A stretch of DNA of 64,000 nt from Klebsiella aerogenes KCTC 2190 (GCF_000215745.1 NC_015663.1:744001-808000); one strand, 5' to 3'. Counted from the stretch's first letter, positions 11,883 to 23,201 are shown. The notes: generated from the letters alone by a model not told the origin. A program made the numbers and translations.

Positions 11883-11990
11883 GGTAAAAAAACCTCATTA
11901 AAATTATGGTTACCAGAATCAGGGCAGTCTTAGGAGTGCCGGTTTAGCGGCAAAAGTCAACGCAAGCGGATCGTAACCCGACTGAGCCGT

Positions 11991-12142
11991 TACTCTCTCC
12001 CATCCGGACTTTAACCGTCGGCCCCGGAATTACACCGGATCTGCTGACCTTCCCGTTTTCACTGGAAGCGCTCGCGGGCTTTCAACGCGCAGGTTGATTT
12101 ACCGCCGGTGGGGAATTTCGCCCCGCCCTGAGAATAAGCGAG
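11991..12142 (-). promoter_or_regulatory. FMN riboswitch (RFN element) of ribB
   Basis: Read on the minus strand, the conserved RFN blocks appear in order: CAGGGCGGGG, ATTCCCCACCGGCGGT, AGCCCGCGAGCG, the variable arm, CCGGTGTAATTCCGG, GCCGACGGT, and AGTCCGGATGGGAGAGA. It sits about 110 bases upstream of the ribB ATG. By family knowledge it binds FMN and lowers ribB expression. It also accounts for most of the 384-base ribB-ubiK spacer. Confidence 0.95.
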
Positions 12143-12266
12143 ATAACTATAACGCCATTAACTATCTTCATCAATGGCTACTCACTCGACATCTAACATT
12201 TGTGGTTTATAGGCGCTCCCGTTCGCACTACAATGAACGCTAACTAGACCAGTGCAGGAATCCGCC

Positions 12267-12536
12267 ATGATTGACCCGAAAAAAATTGAACAAATCGCCC
12301 GCCAGGTCCATGAATCGATGCCGAAAGGCCTTCGCGATCTTGGAGATGACGTAGAAAAGAAAATCCGCCAGGTACTGCAATCGCAGTTAACTCGTCTGGA
12401 TTTGGTCAGCCGCGAAGAGTTCGATGTGCAAACTCAGGTTCTGCTGCGCACCCGCGAAAAGCTGGCTTTACTGGAGCAGCGCATTAGCGATCTGGAAAGC
12501 CGTTCAGCTGCGCCGAAGAGCGAAGAACAGCAATAA
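12267..12536 (+). CDS. ubiK: Ubiquinone biosynthesis accessory factor UbiK
   Basis: 89-aa coiled-coil protein (YqiC family) that, with UbiJ, supports aerobic ubiquinone synthesis. The start is ATG at 12267 ([17 protein letters not shown]) with CAGGAA seven bases upstream; a GTG five codons earlier is in frame but improbable. Heptads are visible in [20 protein letters not shown]. The C-terminal tail is shorter than in E. coli. A strong terminator begins at once. Confidence 0.93.
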   Translation: MIDPKKIEQIARQVHESMPKGLRDLGDDVEKKIRQVLQSQLTRLDLVSREEFDVQTQVLLRTREKLALLEQRISDLESRSAAPKSEEQQ

Positions 12537-12537
12537 A

Positions 12538-12563
12538 AAAACGGGCCTGAATGGCCCGTTTGA
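12538..12563 (+). terminator. Terminator of ubiK
   Basis: Nine-bp stem AAACGGGCC / GGCCCGTTT with a TGAAT loop, preceded by an A-run at the ubiK stop. Its core recurs 161 bases downstream. Confidence 0.85.
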
Positions 12564-12722
12564 GATTGATGATAAACCTCATGCAATCTTTGCACTTACA
12601 GATTGCACCGATAAAAAATATGGAAAATCAATTTATTGATTTTCGGCTGATAACCACAAAGAAGGAAAAACCACGCTTTTTCCTTCTTTGTCAGTAGTCT
12701 GACGGGCCTGAATGGCCCGTTT
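12541..12722 (+). repeat. Duplicated terminator core (21-bp direct repeat)
   Basis: The same 21 bases (GGGCC-TGAAT-GGCCC core flanked by AC and GTTT) occur at 12541-12561 and 12702-12722. They bracket about 140 bases that include a dispersed palindrome ending at 12702. The second copy keeps a T-run on the plus strand although glgS reads toward it from the right. Confidence 0.8.
12647..12702 (+). repeat. Dispersed 56-bp palindromic repeat, copy A
   Basis: Contains a 15-bp perfect inverted repeat (ACAAAGAAGGAAAAA / TTTTTCCTTCTTTGT) around a CCACGC loop. The same 56 bases, one mismatch, occur in opposite orientation at 24788-24843. Both copies are intergenic next to gene 3' ends and have the shape of a bidirectional terminator. 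Confidence 0.85.
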
Positions 12723-12731
12723 TCATTTGGC

Positions 12732-12929
12732 TTAATGCTCTAACTCGGCCGGGCTATTCACCTGACGACAATAAAGCTCATAGCGTTGGCAAAACCATTC
12801 ACGATGTTCCTCATCCATATTGCCGACAATAGCCTGAAGATCAACCGAATGGCCTTGCGCGTGCATCCTGGCGAAACTACGTGCCAGAAAATCGAAGTTC
12901 TTCATAGAATACATATCGTTATGGTTCAT
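12732..12929 (-). CDS. glgS: Surface composition regulator GlgS
   Basis: GlgS (ScoR), a 65-aa cytoplasmic protein; in E. coli it affects motility, biofilm and glycogen accumulation. The core [16 protein letters not shown] and [12 protein letters not shown] is diagnostic. The start is put at 12929 (MNHNDMY), seven bases after AAGGAG; the ATG two codons earlier is only one base from that Shine-Dalgarno. Same neighbourhood as in E. coli (ubiK-glgS-hldE). Confidence 0.9.
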   Translation of the reverse strand: MNHNDMYSMKNFDFLARSFARMHAQGHSVDLQAIVGNMDEEHREWFCQRYELYCRQVNSPAELEH

Positions 12930-13079
12930 CCGCATACTCCTTCAGCCGTTGGCGTTCTGATTGGTCATATGCCTTTTACTCACTTCAGTATTTACGCTTA
13001 CCTTAACGTATTTTGTACGAAAAATGCGCTTAACCGGGTTATTTATTGCGCTAAATCATTTTCCGCATGATTAAATAAA

Positions 13080-13111
13080 AACGGCCCGCGAAGGTATCCC
13101 CGCAGGCCGTT
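13080..13111 (-). terminator. Terminator of hldE operon
   Basis: On the minus strand: stem AACGGCC / GGCCGTT with an inner GC-rich arm, followed by TTTTTATTT. A second small hairpin (ACCGCTC / GAGCGGT, 13116-13135) stands between it and the hldE stop. The rest of the glgS-hldE spacer shows no gene. Confidence 0.85.
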
Positions 13112-13147
13112 GTAGACCGCTCCGTTCAGAGCGGTAAAGCGTATTGA

Positions 13148-14581
13148 TTATTTGTCGCTATCTTTCTGAATCTTCTTGATAATATTGGTAGTCGAGCAGC
13201 CATCTTCAAAGTTGAGCACCAGCACTTCGCCGCCGTTGGCCCATACCTCTTCGCTGCCGGCGATCTGCTCCGGCTTGTAATCACCGCCTTTCACCAACAG
13301 ATCCGGCAGGATCCCGGCAATCAGCCGCTGCGGCGTATCTTCTTCAAACGACACGACCCAATCGACGGCTTCCAGCGCTCCCAGCACGATCATCCGCTGT
13401 TCAAGCGGGTTCACCGGGCGGGTTTCGCCTTTCAGACGTTTGGTTGAGGCATCGCTGTTGACGGCGACGATCAGACGATCGCCCAGCTTGCGCGCATTGG
13501 CCAGATACGAAACGTGACCCGCGTGCAGAATGTCGAACACGCCATTGGTCATCACCACTTTTTCGCCACGCTTACGCGCCGCGGCGACCGCCTGTTTCAG
13601 CTCTTCTTCGCTCATCACGCCAAAACCGGTATCGGCACGCCCGCGCACCGCGTTTTCCAGCTCGATTGGCGAAACGGTGGAAGTCCCCAGCTTGCCGACC
13701 ACCACACCGGCCGCGGCGTTAGCGAAATAGCAGGCCTCTTCCAGCGTGTTACCCGCCGCCAGCGTCGCCGCCAGCACGCCGATAACCGTGTCGCCTGCCC
13801 CGGTGACGTCATACACTTCCTGCGCCTGGGTCGGCATATGCAGCGGCGGACGACCCGGCTGCAGCAGCGTCATACCCTGCTCGGAGCGCGTTACCAGCAG
13901 TGCGGAAAGCTCGAAGTCGGCGATGATTTTCATCCCGCGTTCGACGATTTCCGCTTCATCTTTACACTTTCCGGCGACCGCTTCGAATTCAGACAGGTTC
14001 GGCGTCAGCAGCGTTGCCCCGCGGTAGCGTTCAAATTCAGTGCCTTTCGGATCAATCAGCACCGGAACGCCGGCATCCCGCGCCAGCTTAATCATGGTCT
14101 GCACGCTGGCCAGCGCGCCTTTCGCGTAGTCTGACAGCACCAGCGCGCCGATCGAACCCAGCGCCTGCTGAATACGTTCATGCATCGGCTGTGGATCAAC
14201 CCCGGAGAAACCCTCTTCAAAATCGAGGCGGATCAGCTGCTGGTTGCGCGACAGCACGCGCAACTTAGTGATGGTCGGATGCGTCGGTACCGACACGAAA
14301 TCACACTTCACTTTTACGTCAGCCAGCGCTTTGCTAAGCGCGCGCGCGGCATCGTCGATACCGGTCAGGCCGACCAGACGAGAAGTCGCGCCGAGCGACG
14401 CAATGTTCATCGCCACGTTAGCCGCGCCGCCAGGGCGTTCTTCGATATTTTCCACCTTTACCACCGGCACCGGGGCTTCCGGGGAAATACGGCTGGTGGG
14501 GCCGTACCAGTAGCGGTCCAGCATCACATCGCCTACCACCAACACTCCTGCACGTTCAAACTCTGGCAGCGTTACTTTCAT
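13148..14581 (-). CDS. hldE: Bifunctional heptose-7-phosphate kinase / heptose-1-phosphate adenylyltransferase
   Basis: Makes ADP-heptose for the LPS inner core. 477 aa, E. coli length. N-terminal ribokinase-type (PfkB) domain: [16 protein letters not shown] near residue 55, and [14 protein letters not shown] with the catalytic Asp near residue 265. C-terminal nucleotidyltransferase domain (from about 340): [17 protein letters not shown] with the HxGH motif, then [11 protein letters not shown]. Last gene of the ygiF-glnE-hldE run; CAGGAGAG precedes the start. Confidence 0.97.
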   Translation of the reverse strand: MKVTLPEFERAGVLVVGDVMLDRYWYGPTSRISPEAPVPVVKVENIEERPGGAANVAMNIASLGATSRLVGLTGIDDAARALSKALADVKVKCDFVSVPTHPTITKLRVLSRNQQLIRLDFEEGFSGVDPQPMHERIQQALGSIGALVLSDYAKGALASVQTMIKLARDAGVPVLIDPKGTEFERYRGATLLTPNLSEFEAVAGKCKDEAEIVERGMKIIADFELSALLVTRSEQGMTLLQPGRPPLHMPTQAQEVYDVTGAGDTVIGVLAATLAAGNTLEEACYFANAAAGVVVGKLGTSTVSPIELENAVRGRADTGFGVMSEEELKQAVAAARKRGEKVVMTNGVFDILHAGHVSYLANARKLGDRLIVAVNSDASTKRLKGETRPVNPLEQRMIVLGALEAVDWVVSFEEDTPQRLIAGILPDLLVKGGDYKPEQIAGSEEVWANGGEVLVLNFEDGCSTTNIIKKIQKDSDK

Positions 14582-14639
14582 TACTCTCTCCTGCGAGATG
14601 CAAACTTTGCGCGCGATAATAGCACACCCGATTTGTTAG

Positions 14640-17474
14640 TTAAGCCATCAACCACTTCTGCCAGCTAGCGCTCACCTGCTGACGTTCGCCGTCGAAAGCA
14701 TCCGGCGCAACGTTGCCCGGCAGCTCCTGCAGCGCCAGATGGTGCAACGCATCGCGTAGCGTAGTGTAGGCATGGGTAAGCGCCCGCGCCTCGTCCTCAT
14801 CCATGATGTCGTTCTGCGCCAGCAGTTCCAGAATACGCACATTATCGGACCAGCGCGTCAGCTTTGGCTTTTCATGCGCGTAGCGCAGCACCAGATATTG
14901 GGTAATAAATTCAATATCGGTGATCCCGCCGGCATCGGCTTTGATATCAAAGCGATCGCGCTGCTTATTGCCGAGATGAGCGCGCATCTTTTCCCGCATC
15001 TCACGTACTTCGGTCTGCAGCGTTGCGCCTTCACGCGGCGTGGTCAGGATATCGCGGCGGATCGCATCGAAGCGCGCCTGCAGCGCCGGGTCGCCATACA
15101 CCACCCGGGCGCGAACCAGCGCCTGATGCTCCCAGGTCCAGGCTTCATTGCGCTGATAATCGGCGAAGGCATCGGCGGTGGTCACCAGCATGCCCGCCGC
15201 GCCGGATGGACGTAAGCGAGCGTCCACTTCATACAGGATGCCCGACGAGGTGCGGGTGCTGAAAAGATGCATGATTCGCTGGGCAAGGCGCAGATAGAAC
15301 TGGCGACCATCGATTTCCCGCTCGCCGTCGGTCATCACCTCCATCGGACAGTCGTGGAGGAAGACCAGATCGAGATCGGAACTATAACCCAGTTCCCAAC
15401 CGCCGAGTTTACCGTAACCTACTACCGCAAAACCGCGCCCCTGGCGGTCGCGAAGATGGGTCGGCTGACCGTAGCGGGCGACCATCTGAAGCCACGCCTG
15501 CTGCACCACCGCGTCGATCATCGCCTCCGCCAGCCAGGTTAAGTGATCGCTCACTTTCATCACCGGTAGCGTGCCGGCAATATCGGCGGCGGCGATATGC
15601 AGCAATTGCGCTTGTTTAAACTGACGCAGCGCTTCCAGCTGCTGTTCTTCATCTTCTTCCGGCACGCGCAGCAAATACTGGCGCAGTTCATCGCGGTACG
15701 CATCGGTCGCCGTCGGTTGATAAAGCGTGTTCGGATCCAGCAGTTCGTCCAGCAGCAGCGGGTGGCGCGCCAGCTGGCTGGCAACCATCGGCGAAGCGGC
15801 GCACAGGCTAATCAGGTGTTTTAACGCGCCGGGGAATTCGCTGAGCAGCTCCAGATAGGTGGTACGGGTGACGATTCCGGTCAGTAATGGGGTGATTCGC
15901 GCCAGCGGCAGCGGCGCATCCGCCCGTGAGCAAACCTCGCTGAGCAGATGCGGCATCAGCTGGTCGAGTACCTGCCGCCCGCGCGGGCCAATGGTGCGCC
16001 GGTCGAGCTCTTTGCGAAAATCAGCGATCAGCGCCAGCACGCTGCGCCGATCGTTGTCATCAAGGTGCGCCAGCGCCGGCGTAGTGTCGTCTTCTTCCAG
16101 CGCGTCCTGCCACAGTTCGCGCCAGTACTCTTCCAGCTGTTCATCCGGCGATTGCGCTTCATCGTCGCCAATCAGTTCGTTAAAGACGCGACGCACGCGG
16201 CGCATCTGCTCTTCAAGCTGTGCGCTGAGTGTCTGCCAGTCGGCGACGCGCATCCCCCACGCCAGGCGCGCGCGGTTGAGCTCATCCTGCGGCAGGGTTT
16301 GGGTTTGTTCGTCGTTAATGCTCTGCAGCAGGTTTTCGAGACGGCGCAGGAACAGATAGGCTTCGCGCAGCTGGGCGGCATCGCCTTCCGGCAGCAAATG
16401 CAGCTCGTCAATCGCCGTCAGCGTCGGCAACAGCGCGCGCTGCTGCAAGGCCGGTTCGCGACCGCCGCGGATCAGCTGGAAAACCTGAACGATAAATTCG
16501 ATTTCGCGGATGCCGCCCGCGCCGAGCTTGATATTGTCTGTCAGGCCGCGGCGGCGCACTTCACGGGCAATCATCCCTTTCATGTTACGCAGAGACTGAA
16601 TGACGCTGAAATCAATGTAGCGGCGGAAGACGAACGGGCGCAACATGGCGCGCAGTTCGTTGGCGTACACGCCGTCGTTATCGCCCATGATCCGCGCCTT
16701 TACCATCGCGTAGCGCTCCCAGTCGCGCCCCTGCTCCTGGTAATAATCTTCCAGCGCCGCAAAGCTCAACACCAGCGGGCCGCTGTCGCCAAATGGTCGC
16801 AGACGCATATCCACGCGGTAGACGAAGCCATCCTGCGTCGGCTGATCGAGTACTTTGATTAATCGCTGGCCCAGACGGGTAAAGAACTGGCCGTTATCCA
16901 GCTCGCGGCGTCCGCCCTGGGTGGCGCCGTGTTCCGGCCAGGCAAAAATCAGGTCGATATCGGAAGAGAAGTTAAGCTCTCCGCCGCCCAGTTTCCCCAT
17001 GCCCAGGATCATTAGCGGCTGCGCTTCGCCCTGCGCATTGCACGGCGTCCCCCACTCCCGGCAGCAGGCGGCGTACAGCCAGTCGCGGGCGGCGACGATT
17101 AAGGTCTCCGCCAGGGCGCTGAGCTGCTGCAAACTGCTCTCTTCGCTCACCAGCAGCAGCGCCTGCGCCCAGGCGATACGCACCATCATCCGGCGGCGGA
17201 ACTGGCGTAGCTCGCGCATCAGCGCGGCCTCGTCAGTCACTTCTTGTAGCTGTTCCGCCAGCCAGTCGCCGTAATGGCGCCATTCGTCGGCCTGCGGCGG
17301 CGCGCTTTCCAGTTCAGCCAGCCACTGCGGCTGAGCGACCAGACTCTGTTCAACGAACTCGCTGAATGTCATCACCGACTGCGCCTGCGAACTTAATGTT
17401 TGCAGGGGAAAATCTGCCGGAAGCCGGTTTACAACCGTCTGCCAGTGCTGCTGTAACTGCGAAGAAAGCGCCAT
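14640..17474 (-). CDS. glnE: Glutamine synthetase adenylyltransferase / adenylyl-removing enzyme
   Basis: 944 aa. Adds and removes AMP on glutamine synthetase in response to PII, controlling nitrogen assimilation. Two nucleotidyltransferase domains are visible: [20 protein letters not shown] in the N-terminal deadenylylating half and [20 protein letters not shown] in the C-terminal adenylylating half. Each carries the GS/D-x-D catalytic signature. It lies 24 bases after ygiF and 58 before hldE, as in E. coli. Confidence 0.97.
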   Translation of the reverse strand: MALSSQLQQHWQTVVNRLPADFPLQTLSSQAQSVMTFSEFVEQSLVAQPQWLAELESAPPQADEWRHYGDWLAEQLQEVTDEAALMRELRQFRRRMMVRIAWAQALLLVSEESSLQQLSALAETLIVAARDWLYAACCREWGTPCNAQGEAQPLMILGMGKLGGGELNFSSDIDLIFAWPEHGATQGGRRELDNGQFFTRLGQRLIKVLDQPTQDGFVYRVDMRLRPFGDSGPLVLSFAALEDYYQEQGRDWERYAMVKARIMGDNDGVYANELRAMLRPFVFRRYIDFSVIQSLRNMKGMIAREVRRRGLTDNIKLGAGGIREIEFIVQVFQLIRGGREPALQQRALLPTLTAIDELHLLPEGDAAQLREAYLFLRRLENLLQSINDEQTQTLPQDELNRARLAWGMRVADWQTLSAQLEEQMRRVRRVFNELIGDDEAQSPDEQLEEYWRELWQDALEEDDTTPALAHLDDNDRRSVLALIADFRKELDRRTIGPRGRQVLDQLMPHLLSEVCSRADAPLPLARITPLLTGIVTRTTYLELLSEFPGALKHLISLCAASPMVASQLARHPLLLDELLDPNTLYQPTATDAYRDELRQYLLRVPEEDEEQQLEALRQFKQAQLLHIAAADIAGTLPVMKVSDHLTWLAEAMIDAVVQQAWLQMVARYGQPTHLRDRQGRGFAVVGYGKLGGWELGYSSDLDLVFLHDCPMEVMTDGEREIDGRQFYLRLAQRIMHLFSTRTSSGILYEVDARLRPSGAAGMLVTTADAFADYQRNEAWTWEHQALVRARVVYGDPALQARFDAIRRDILTTPREGATLQTEVREMREKMRAHLGNKQRDRFDIKADAGGITDIEFITQYLVLRYAHEKPKLTRWSDNVRILELLAQNDIMDEDEARALTHAYTTLRDALHHLALQELPGNVAPDAFDGERQQVSASWQKWLMA

Positions 17475-17498
17475 TATAGGGGTCTCCCTGGCCTGAAA

Positions 17499-18794
17499 TT
17501 ATCGTTTTCCACTATGCAGCCAGAATGGTTCCGCGGCCAGCGCCTGACGACGGAAATATTCGATGACGCTGCGGTCATTGTTCTCGATAGCGCGGCGCAC
17601 CTCTTGCCAGTTTTCCAGCCAGGCCTCGGCTACCCCGGCATAGGCGCTGGAAAGCAATTGAATGCTGTCGATCTCACGCGCCAGACGCGTGAGCCGATCG
17701 CTGTAGTCGTCCTGCGTCTGCTGGAAGTTGCTTTTCAGCTCCGCCGCCGCTCGCGACAGCTGGATATCGGCAAAGCGCTTGAACGAACCGGCGATTTTCT
17801 TTTGCCCCGCCTCGTTGAGGAACGAACGCCAACCGCGGGTAACCAGCCATTCGGTCAGCAGCAGTTTGGCGCCAACCGTGGCGCGGTTGAACAACGCCGC
17901 TTCGGCTTTCTCCGCACCGTCCAGCGCCGCTTCGGCCTCGGTGAGCGATTCACGCAACTGTACGGTGGCTTTTCGCGGCACAATGCCGCCAAACAACACC
18001 AGCGCATGGCGTACGCGAGCCATCGCCCGCTGGATTTCACGCTTAGCTGCCGCGTTGCCCTGGTTCCAGACTTCATCATGATAGAGCCAGTGCGCCAGCG
18101 CGCTTTCCAGCGCCGCTTCCAGCCCCTGCTCGACGCTGGCTTTCGCCGCCACGCCTACTACCGTTAACGGTTTAACCGGACGCGCTTCATTGCCCTGCGC
18201 CAGTTGATAGCCGCGCGCCGCTTTACTCAGGCTGCCCTGGCGCAATACGCCGGTTGCCAGTAAACGCCGCGCCAGCGCCAGAATGTCGGCGGTATCGCCG
18301 CTCAACAACTCAAGCTCCAGTTCGCAAATGGCTTCCTGATGCTCACCGGCTTTCACTTCGCCAAGGTCGAGGGCTATTTCAATCTGGCTGTTGCCCTCTT
18401 TCACCACCCATTTTTCGCGGAGGAAATCAGTGCTAAACAACGGCTGCACATTTTGCGCCAGTTCTGCCGGCAACTGCCCCTGCGGCCAGACTTCTGCCGG
18501 CAGTTTATCCAGCGCCAGCTCTGCTTTTTCCAGCGGAATATTGTATTCCGGACGCTGATGCAGGCCGCCCACCACCCGACCGGCAATTTTCAGCGTCATT
18601 TCATAGCGCTCCCGATCGCCGCGGATCCGCAGCCCCATGTCGTGCCGACGCAGCCAGTTATCGGCGGTTTCGTAGTAAATATTCAGCAGTTGGCCTGCCG
18701 GCGTGTGCTGCGCATCCAGCGAATTGAGATGCTGGCGCAGCGCCTCAACGCCGTCGTGGGCAACGATAAACTTCAGTTCGATTTCTTGAGCCAT
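17499..18794 (-). CDS. ygiF: Inorganic triphosphatase YgiF (CYTH-CHAD)
   Basis: 431 aa. N-terminal CYTH domain opens with the signature MAQEIELKFIV (ExExK), followed by basic strands such as LRIRGDRERYEMTLK. The C-terminal CHAD domain is alpha-helical and His/Arg-rich (RHALVLFGGIVPRK). E. coli YgiF hydrolyses inorganic tripolyphosphate. First gene of the ygiF-glnE-hldE operon; divergent from ygiM. Confidence 0.95.
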   Translation of the reverse strand: MAQEIELKFIVAHDGVEALRQHLNSLDAQHTPAGQLLNIYYETADNWLRRHDMGLRIRGDRERYEMTLKIAGRVVGGLHQRPEYNIPLEKAELALDKLPAEVWPQGQLPAELAQNVQPLFSTDFLREKWVVKEGNSQIEIALDLGEVKAGEHQEAICELELELLSGDTADILALARRLLATGVLRQGSLSKAARGYQLAQGNEARPVKPLTVVGVAAKASVEQGLEAALESALAHWLYHDEVWNQGNAAAKREIQRAMARVRHALVLFGGIVPRKATVQLRESLTEAEAALDGAEKAEAALFNRATVGAKLLLTEWLVTRGWRSFLNEAGQKKIAGSFKRFADIQLSRAAAELKSNFQQTQDDYSDRLTRLAREIDSIQLLSSAYAGVAEAWLENWQEVRRAIENNDRSVIEYFRRQALAAEPFWLHSGKR

Positions 18795-19006
18795 GGCTGA
18801 ATTCTTCCACCTGATAAGCGTCGCCGGGAAAATGCGGCGAACTAATGACGATATTTTTTGTCAGTAAATAGTATTTTGCGGCGAATCGCCATGCAATGCG
18901 CATTTGCCAGCTGCATTTGGATGATTCCGATTGTGGCGGAAAACTTTGCGTCGCTCTGGCGATGCCACTACTATCGTTCAACTTTTTATGACCAAACGAT
19001 GACCTG

Positions 19007-19627
19007 ATGCCAAAATTACGCCTTATTACCTTTACATTGCTAGCGCTTAGCGCCGCTACGGCGGTTCACGCAGAAGAAAAGCGCTACGTTTCCGATGAGC
19101 TGAGCACCTGGGTTCGCAGCGGTCCTGGCGATAACTATCGTCTGGTCGGCACCATTAACGCCGGCGAAGCCGTCGACGTTCTGCAAACCAACGACAGCAC
19201 GAATTACGCGCAGGTACGCGATAGCAACGGCCGTACCGCCTGGATCCCGCTGAAAGAGCTGAGCAACGAGCCCAGCCTGCGCATTCGCGTGCCGGATCTG
19301 GAAAATCAGGTCAAAACGCTGACCGACAAGCTGAACAATATTGACGCCACCTGGAACCAGCGTACCGCCGACATGCAGAAAAAAGTCGCCGGTAGCGATG
19401 GCGCGATCAATGCCCTGAAAGAAGAGAACCAAAAGCTGAAAAACGAGCTGGTTGTCGCTCAGAAAAAGGTGAACGCGGCGAATCTGCAGCTTGATGATAA
19501 ACAGCGCACCATTATCATGCAGTGGTTTATGTACGGCGGCGGCGTGCTTGGCGTCGGTCTGATCCTTGGTCTGGTGCTGCCGCATCTGGTACCGAGCCGC
19601 AAGCGTAAAGACCGGTGGATGAACTAA
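19007..19627 (+). CDS. ygiM: SH3-domain membrane protein YgiM
   Basis: 206 aa. Signal peptide (about 1-22, cleavage near VHA-EE), bacterial SH3 domain (about 25-90: [28 protein letters not shown]), a coiled coil (about 95-160) and a C-terminal membrane anchor ([20 protein letters not shown]) followed by a short basic tail. Most of the protein should be periplasmic. Function unknown; cca follows after about 60 bases. Confidence 0.92.
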   Translation: MPKLRLITFTLLALSAATAVHAEEKRYVSDELSTWVRSGPGDNYRLVGTINAGEAVDVLQTNDSTNYAQVRDSNGRTAWIPLKELSNEPSLRIRVPDLENQVKTLTDKLNNIDATWNQRTADMQKKVAGSDGAINALKEENQKLKNELVVAQKKVNAANLQLDDKQRTIIMQWFMYGGGVLGVGLILGLVLPHLVPSRKRKDRWMN

Positions 19628-19688
19628 TTCGTCTTCTCTGCCAGACTTACGTATCATCTTGCGAAAAGTCGATGCGGGAGAAACAGGC

Positions 19689-20930
19689 GTGAAGATTTAT
19701 TTGGTCGGTGGTGCGGTACGAGATGCGTTATTAGGACTACCGGTCAAAGACAGAGACTGGGTGGTGGTTGGCGCCACGCCCCAGCAGTTGCTCGACGCGG
19801 GCTACCAGCAGGTAGGCCGCGATTTTCCCGTGTTTCTTCACCCGCAAAGCCGTGAAGAGTACGCCCTCGCGCGTACCGAACGTAAATCCGGTTCCGGCTA
19901 TACCGGTTTCACCTGTTATGCCGCCGCTGACGTCACCCTTGAGCAAGATCTACTGCGCCGCGATCTCACCATTAACGCGCTGGCTCAGGACACTGACGGT
20001 CAGATTTACGATCCCTATGGCGGCCAGGCCGATTTACGCCAGCGCCTGCTGCGCCACGTCTCCCCGGCCTTTAGCGAAGATCCGCTACGCGTACTGCGCG
20101 TCGCGCGTTTTGCCGCACGTTATGCCCATCTCGGTTTTCGCATTGCCGATGAAACCATGGCGCTGATGCGCGCGATGGCGGACGCCGGCGAACTGGCGCA
20201 TTTGACCGCGGAGCGGGTATGGAAAGAGACGGAAAACGCGCTTGGCACGCGTAATCCGCAGGTCTTTTTCCAGACCCTGCGCGACTGCCACGCGCTGAAG
20301 GTGCTGTTCCCGGAAATCGACGCCCTGTACGGTGTCCCCGCGCCGGCCAAATGGCATCCGGAAATCGACACCGGCGTTCATACCCTGATGACGCTCACCA
20401 TGGCGGCGATGCTATCGCCGGCCATCGACGTCCGCTTCGCCACCCTGTGCCACGATCTCGGCAAGGGCTTAACGCCCAAAGAGTTCTGGCCGCGCCACCA
20501 TGGCCACGGCCCGGCAGGGGTAAAACTGGTGGAACAGATTTGCCAGCGCCTGCGGGTGCCGAACGATATTCGCGATCTGGCCAGACTGGTCGCCGAATTC
20601 CACGATCTGATCCACACCCTGCCGATTCTGCAGCCAAAAACCATCGTGAAGCTGTTTGATAGCATCGATGCCTGGCGCAAGCCGCAGCGTGTACAGCAAA
20701 TCGCCCTCACCAGCGAGGCCGACGTGCGCGGGCGTACCGGTTTTGAATCCTGCGATTATCCGCAGGGGCGCCTGCTGCTTGAAGCCTGGGAAGTGGCGCA
20801 GTCGGTCTCTACTAAAGAGGTGGTAGCGGAAGGTTTCAAAGGACCGGAGATTCGCGAAGAGCTGACGCGGCGCAGAATTGCGGCCGTGGGGCAGTGGAAA
20901 GAACAACGTTGCCCCCAGCCGCAAGGCTGA
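19689..20930 (+). CDS. cca: CCA-adding enzyme / multifunctional tRNA nucleotidyltransferase
   Basis: Adds or repairs the 3' CCA of tRNAs. 413 aa from a GTG start at 19689 with GGGAG eight bases upstream, as in E. coli; upstream in-frame codons do not resemble the family. N-terminal catalytic GGAVRD and DRDWVVVG (D-x-D), RRDLTINAL, then a C-terminal HD domain with [12 protein letters not shown]. The tail converges on uppP with 11 bases between stops. Confidence 0.96.
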   Translation: MKIYLVGGAVRDALLGLPVKDRDWVVVGATPQQLLDAGYQQVGRDFPVFLHPQSREEYALARTERKSGSGYTGFTCYAAADVTLEQDLLRRDLTINALAQDTDGQIYDPYGGQADLRQRLLRHVSPAFSEDPLRVLRVARFAARYAHLGFRIADETMALMRAMADAGELAHLTAERVWKETENALGTRNPQVFFQTLRDCHALKVLFPEIDALYGVPAPAKWHPEIDTGVHTLMTLTMAAMLSPAIDVRFATLCHDLGKGLTPKEFWPRHHGHGPAGVKLVEQICQRLRVPNDIRDLARLVAEFHDLIHTLPILQPKTIVKLFDSIDAWRKPQRVQQIALTSEADVRGRTGFESCDYPQGRLLLEAWEVAQSVSTKEVVAEGFKGPEIREELTRRRIAAVGQWKEQRCPQPQG

Positions 20931-20941
20931 GGGCCAGGGCC

Positions 20942-21763
20942 TTAGAAGAAGACCACGTAGACGGCTGCCGCGACGATAAAGCGGTAGATTGCAAACGGAA
21001 TAAACGAAATACGTTTAATCAGCTGCAGGAAGGTTTTAATCGCAATCAGCGCCACGATGAACGCCATGATAAAACCGACGGCGAACATCGGAATATCCCC
21101 GGTATTAAGGAAGCCGATGCTCTTGTAGACGTCCAGCACGGTGGCGCCCATCATCATCGGTACCGCCAGCAGGAATGAGAACTCGGATGCCGCATAGCGG
21201 CTAACGCCCATCAGCATGCCGCCGGAAATGGTCGCCCCGGAGCGAGAGAAGCCCGGCCACAGCGCCAGACACTGGAAGCAACCGATGGCAAACGCCTGAC
21301 CATAGGTCATATCATCAATGCCCACCGCGCGCGGCTCTTTCGGTTTGAACAGTTCCGCAGCGATCAGCAGGAAGCCGCCGACAATCAGCGCGTACATGAC
21401 GTTAACTGGGTTAAACAGCGATTTAATTAGGTCATGGAACACCAGCCCCAGCACCACCGCCGGGATCATGCCTAACAGGATATGAATCAACGACAGGCGC
21501 CCGCTGCCTTCGCCTTCATGCATCGGCGGACGGCCAAAATGAATGCCGATCAGGCCAAACAGTCGACGCCAGAACACCACGACGACGGCGAGAATAGATC
21601 CTAATTGAATTACAACTTCAAAAGTATTAGCGGTATCCCCTTCAAAACCAAGGAGATGACCAACGATAATCATATGACCCGTACTGGAAACCGGTAAAAA
21701 CTCCGTCAACCCTTCAACCACACCCAAAATTGCCGCTATCAGCAGCGAGTGTAAATCGCCCAT
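20942..21763 (-). CDS. uppP: Undecaprenyl-diphosphatase
   Basis: Integral membrane enzyme (BacA/UppP) that recycles undecaprenyl pyrophosphate for peptidoglycan and other envelope polymers. 273 aa with about eight hydrophobic segments. Both family motifs are present: [16 protein letters not shown] near residue 17 and [16 protein letters not shown] near residue 170. AAGGG precedes the ATG. Confidence 0.96.
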   Translation of the reverse strand: MGDLHSLLIAAILGVVEGLTEFLPVSSTGHMIIVGHLLGFEGDTANTFEVVIQLGSILAVVVVFWRRLFGLIGIHFGRPPMHEGEGSGRLSLIHILLGMIPAVVLGLVFHDLIKSLFNPVNVMYALIVGGFLLIAAELFKPKEPRAVGIDDMTYGQAFAIGCFQCLALWPGFSRSGATISGGMLMGVSRYAASEFSFLLAVPMMMGATVLDVYKSIGFLNTGDIPMFAVGFIMAFIVALIAIKTFLQLIKRISFIPFAIYRFIVAAAVYVVFF

Positions 21764-21832
21764 TCAATAAACCCTTAAAATAAAAAGTAAAATTAAAATC
21801 CAGGCACTAAGACCGGTATAAAACAAATTTGT

Positions 21833-22216
21833 TTAAACATTATGACGAGAAACGTTTTGTTTCAGATTACTGCCACGTTCAATGATCACGCCAACGTTGG
21901 CCGCACGGGCCACCGCGCCAGGCTTGCTGACTTTAATCCGCACCCACGGAGAATTGAATTTTTGCAGCAGTAGATCGGCTACCTCTTCCGCCACCCGTTC
22001 GACCAGCGCAAAACGCCCGCCCTCAACGTGGTTGATAACCAGTTCGCTGATATCAGCATAGCTCAGGCAATCGCTCACATCGTCGCTGGCGGCCGCTTTG
22101 CGGTTATCCCACGCCATTTCGATATCGAACACTAACTTCTGTTCGATGGTCTGTTCCCAGTCGTAAACACCGATAGTGGTGATTACCGAAAGTTGCTCTA
22201 TAAATACAATATCCAT
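21833..22216 (-). CDS. folB: Dihydroneopterin aldolase
   Basis: Folate-pathway aldolase/epimerase acting on 7,8-dihydroneopterin. From the ATG at 22216 (MDIVFIEQLSVITTIGVYDWE) it has 127 aa; a GTG one codon upstream is less likely. LSYADISELV and SKPGAVARAANVGVIIER match the family. Diverges from plsY. Confidence 0.95.
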   Translation of the reverse strand: MDIVFIEQLSVITTIGVYDWEQTIEQKLVFDIEMAWDNRKAAASDDVSDCLSYADISELVINHVEGGRFALVERVAEEVADLLLQKFNSPWVRIKVSKPGAVARAANVGVIIERGSNLKQNVSRHNV

Positions 22217-22449
22217 CACGACCTGCCTGCTTTTTGGCTAAACCGGATACCACTTCCGGCGAATTATGCGTATTATCCACAGATGCAAAGACATCCCCTA
22301 AAGAATTCACGTGCCCTGACAGCGGCGACGCAGCAAGATTTCGGGAACATAGCAGCATCACTATGTAACCTATCGCGCAGAGAAAGCCAACAAGCTGTTA
22401 ACACGAAAATGGGTGGGGTTCTAACGACGTTTTCAAAATGGAACAGCTG

Positions 22450-23070
22450 ATGAGTGCAATCGCGCCTGGACTAGTTATCCTCGCCTACCTCTGCGGCTCA
22501 ATTTCCAGCGCCATTCTGGTGTGCCGTCTTGCTGGTTTGCCCGACCCTCGCGATAGCGGTTCCGGCAACCCCGGGGCGACGAACGTACTCCGAATTGGCG
22601 GCAAGGGAGCAGCCGTAACGGTATTAATTTTTGATGTCCTGAAAGGGATGCTGCCGGTTTGGGGCGCCTGGGCGCTCGGTCTGACGCCTTTCTGGCTCGG
22701 GCTGGTGGCGATCGCCGCCTGCGTAGGCCATATCTGGCCGGTGTTCTTTAATTTCCGCGGCGGTAAAGGCGTGGCGACCGCATTTGGCGCTATCGCGCCC
22801 ATCGGCTGGGATCTCACCGGCGTAATGGCCGGTACCTGGCTGCTGACTATTCTGCTCAGCGGGTATTCCTCGCTGGGCGCTATCGTCAGCGCGTTGGTAG
22901 CCCCTTTCTACGTCTGGTGGTTCAAACCGCAGTATACTTTCCCGGTCTCCATGCTCTCCTGCCTGATCCTGCTACGCCATCACGACAATATCCAGCGTCT
23001 GTGGCGCCGTCAGGAAACGAAAATCTGGTCACGCTTTAAGAAGAAGAAAAAAACGCCAGAGCAGAAATAA
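22450..23070 (+). CDS. plsY: Acyl-phosphate:glycerol-3-phosphate acyltransferase PlsY
   Basis: First acyl transfer in phospholipid synthesis, using acyl-phosphate. About 206 aa with five membrane segments. Conserved cytosolic motifs: [39 protein letters not shown]. The start is MSAIAPG at 22450, with GGAA upstream; an ATG four codons earlier is possible. The tail is strongly basic. Confidence 0.95.
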   Translation: MSAIAPGLVILAYLCGSISSAILVCRLAGLPDPRDSGSGNPGATNVLRIGGKGAAVTVLIFDVLKGMLPVWGAWALGLTPFWLGLVAIAACVGHIWPVFFNFRGGKGVATAFGAIAPIGWDLTGVMAGTWLLTILLSGYSSLGAIVSALVAPFYVWWFKPQYTFPVSMLSCLILLRHHDNIQRLWRRQETKIWSRFKKKKKTPEQK

Positions 23071-23077
23071 TCTCCGC

Positions 23078-23104
23078 GCCCGGCCGCCTGTGCCGGGCCC
23101 TTTT
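23078..23104 (+). terminator. Terminator of plsY
   Basis: Stem GCCCGGC / GCCGGGC with a 7-base loop followed by CCTTTTG on the plus strand. The 179 bases from here to the transporter start carry only a small dyad. Confidence 0.75.
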
Positions 23105-23188
23105 GCCGCCACAAACGCATTCTATTTCCCACTTTTTTAGCCAATCATAGCGGCAAATGAGAAAACCAAAGATAATCCTTTCACTACA

Positions 23189-23201
23189 ATAACTTAGTTA
23201 T
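23189..23201. promoter_or_regulatory. Possible operator upstream of the MFS transporter
   Basis: A 13-base dyad ATAACTTAGTTAT lies about 80 bases before the transporter start and is followed by a third partial copy (GAGTTATAAC). It could be a regulator site. No neighbouring regulator gene is seen, so the assignment is tentative. Confidence 0.3.

Noticed and set aside
18806..18845. REP-like sequence before ygiF (GCGACGCTTATCAGG on the minus strand)
   Set aside because: Only one arm resembles a REP and there is no matching inverted partner.
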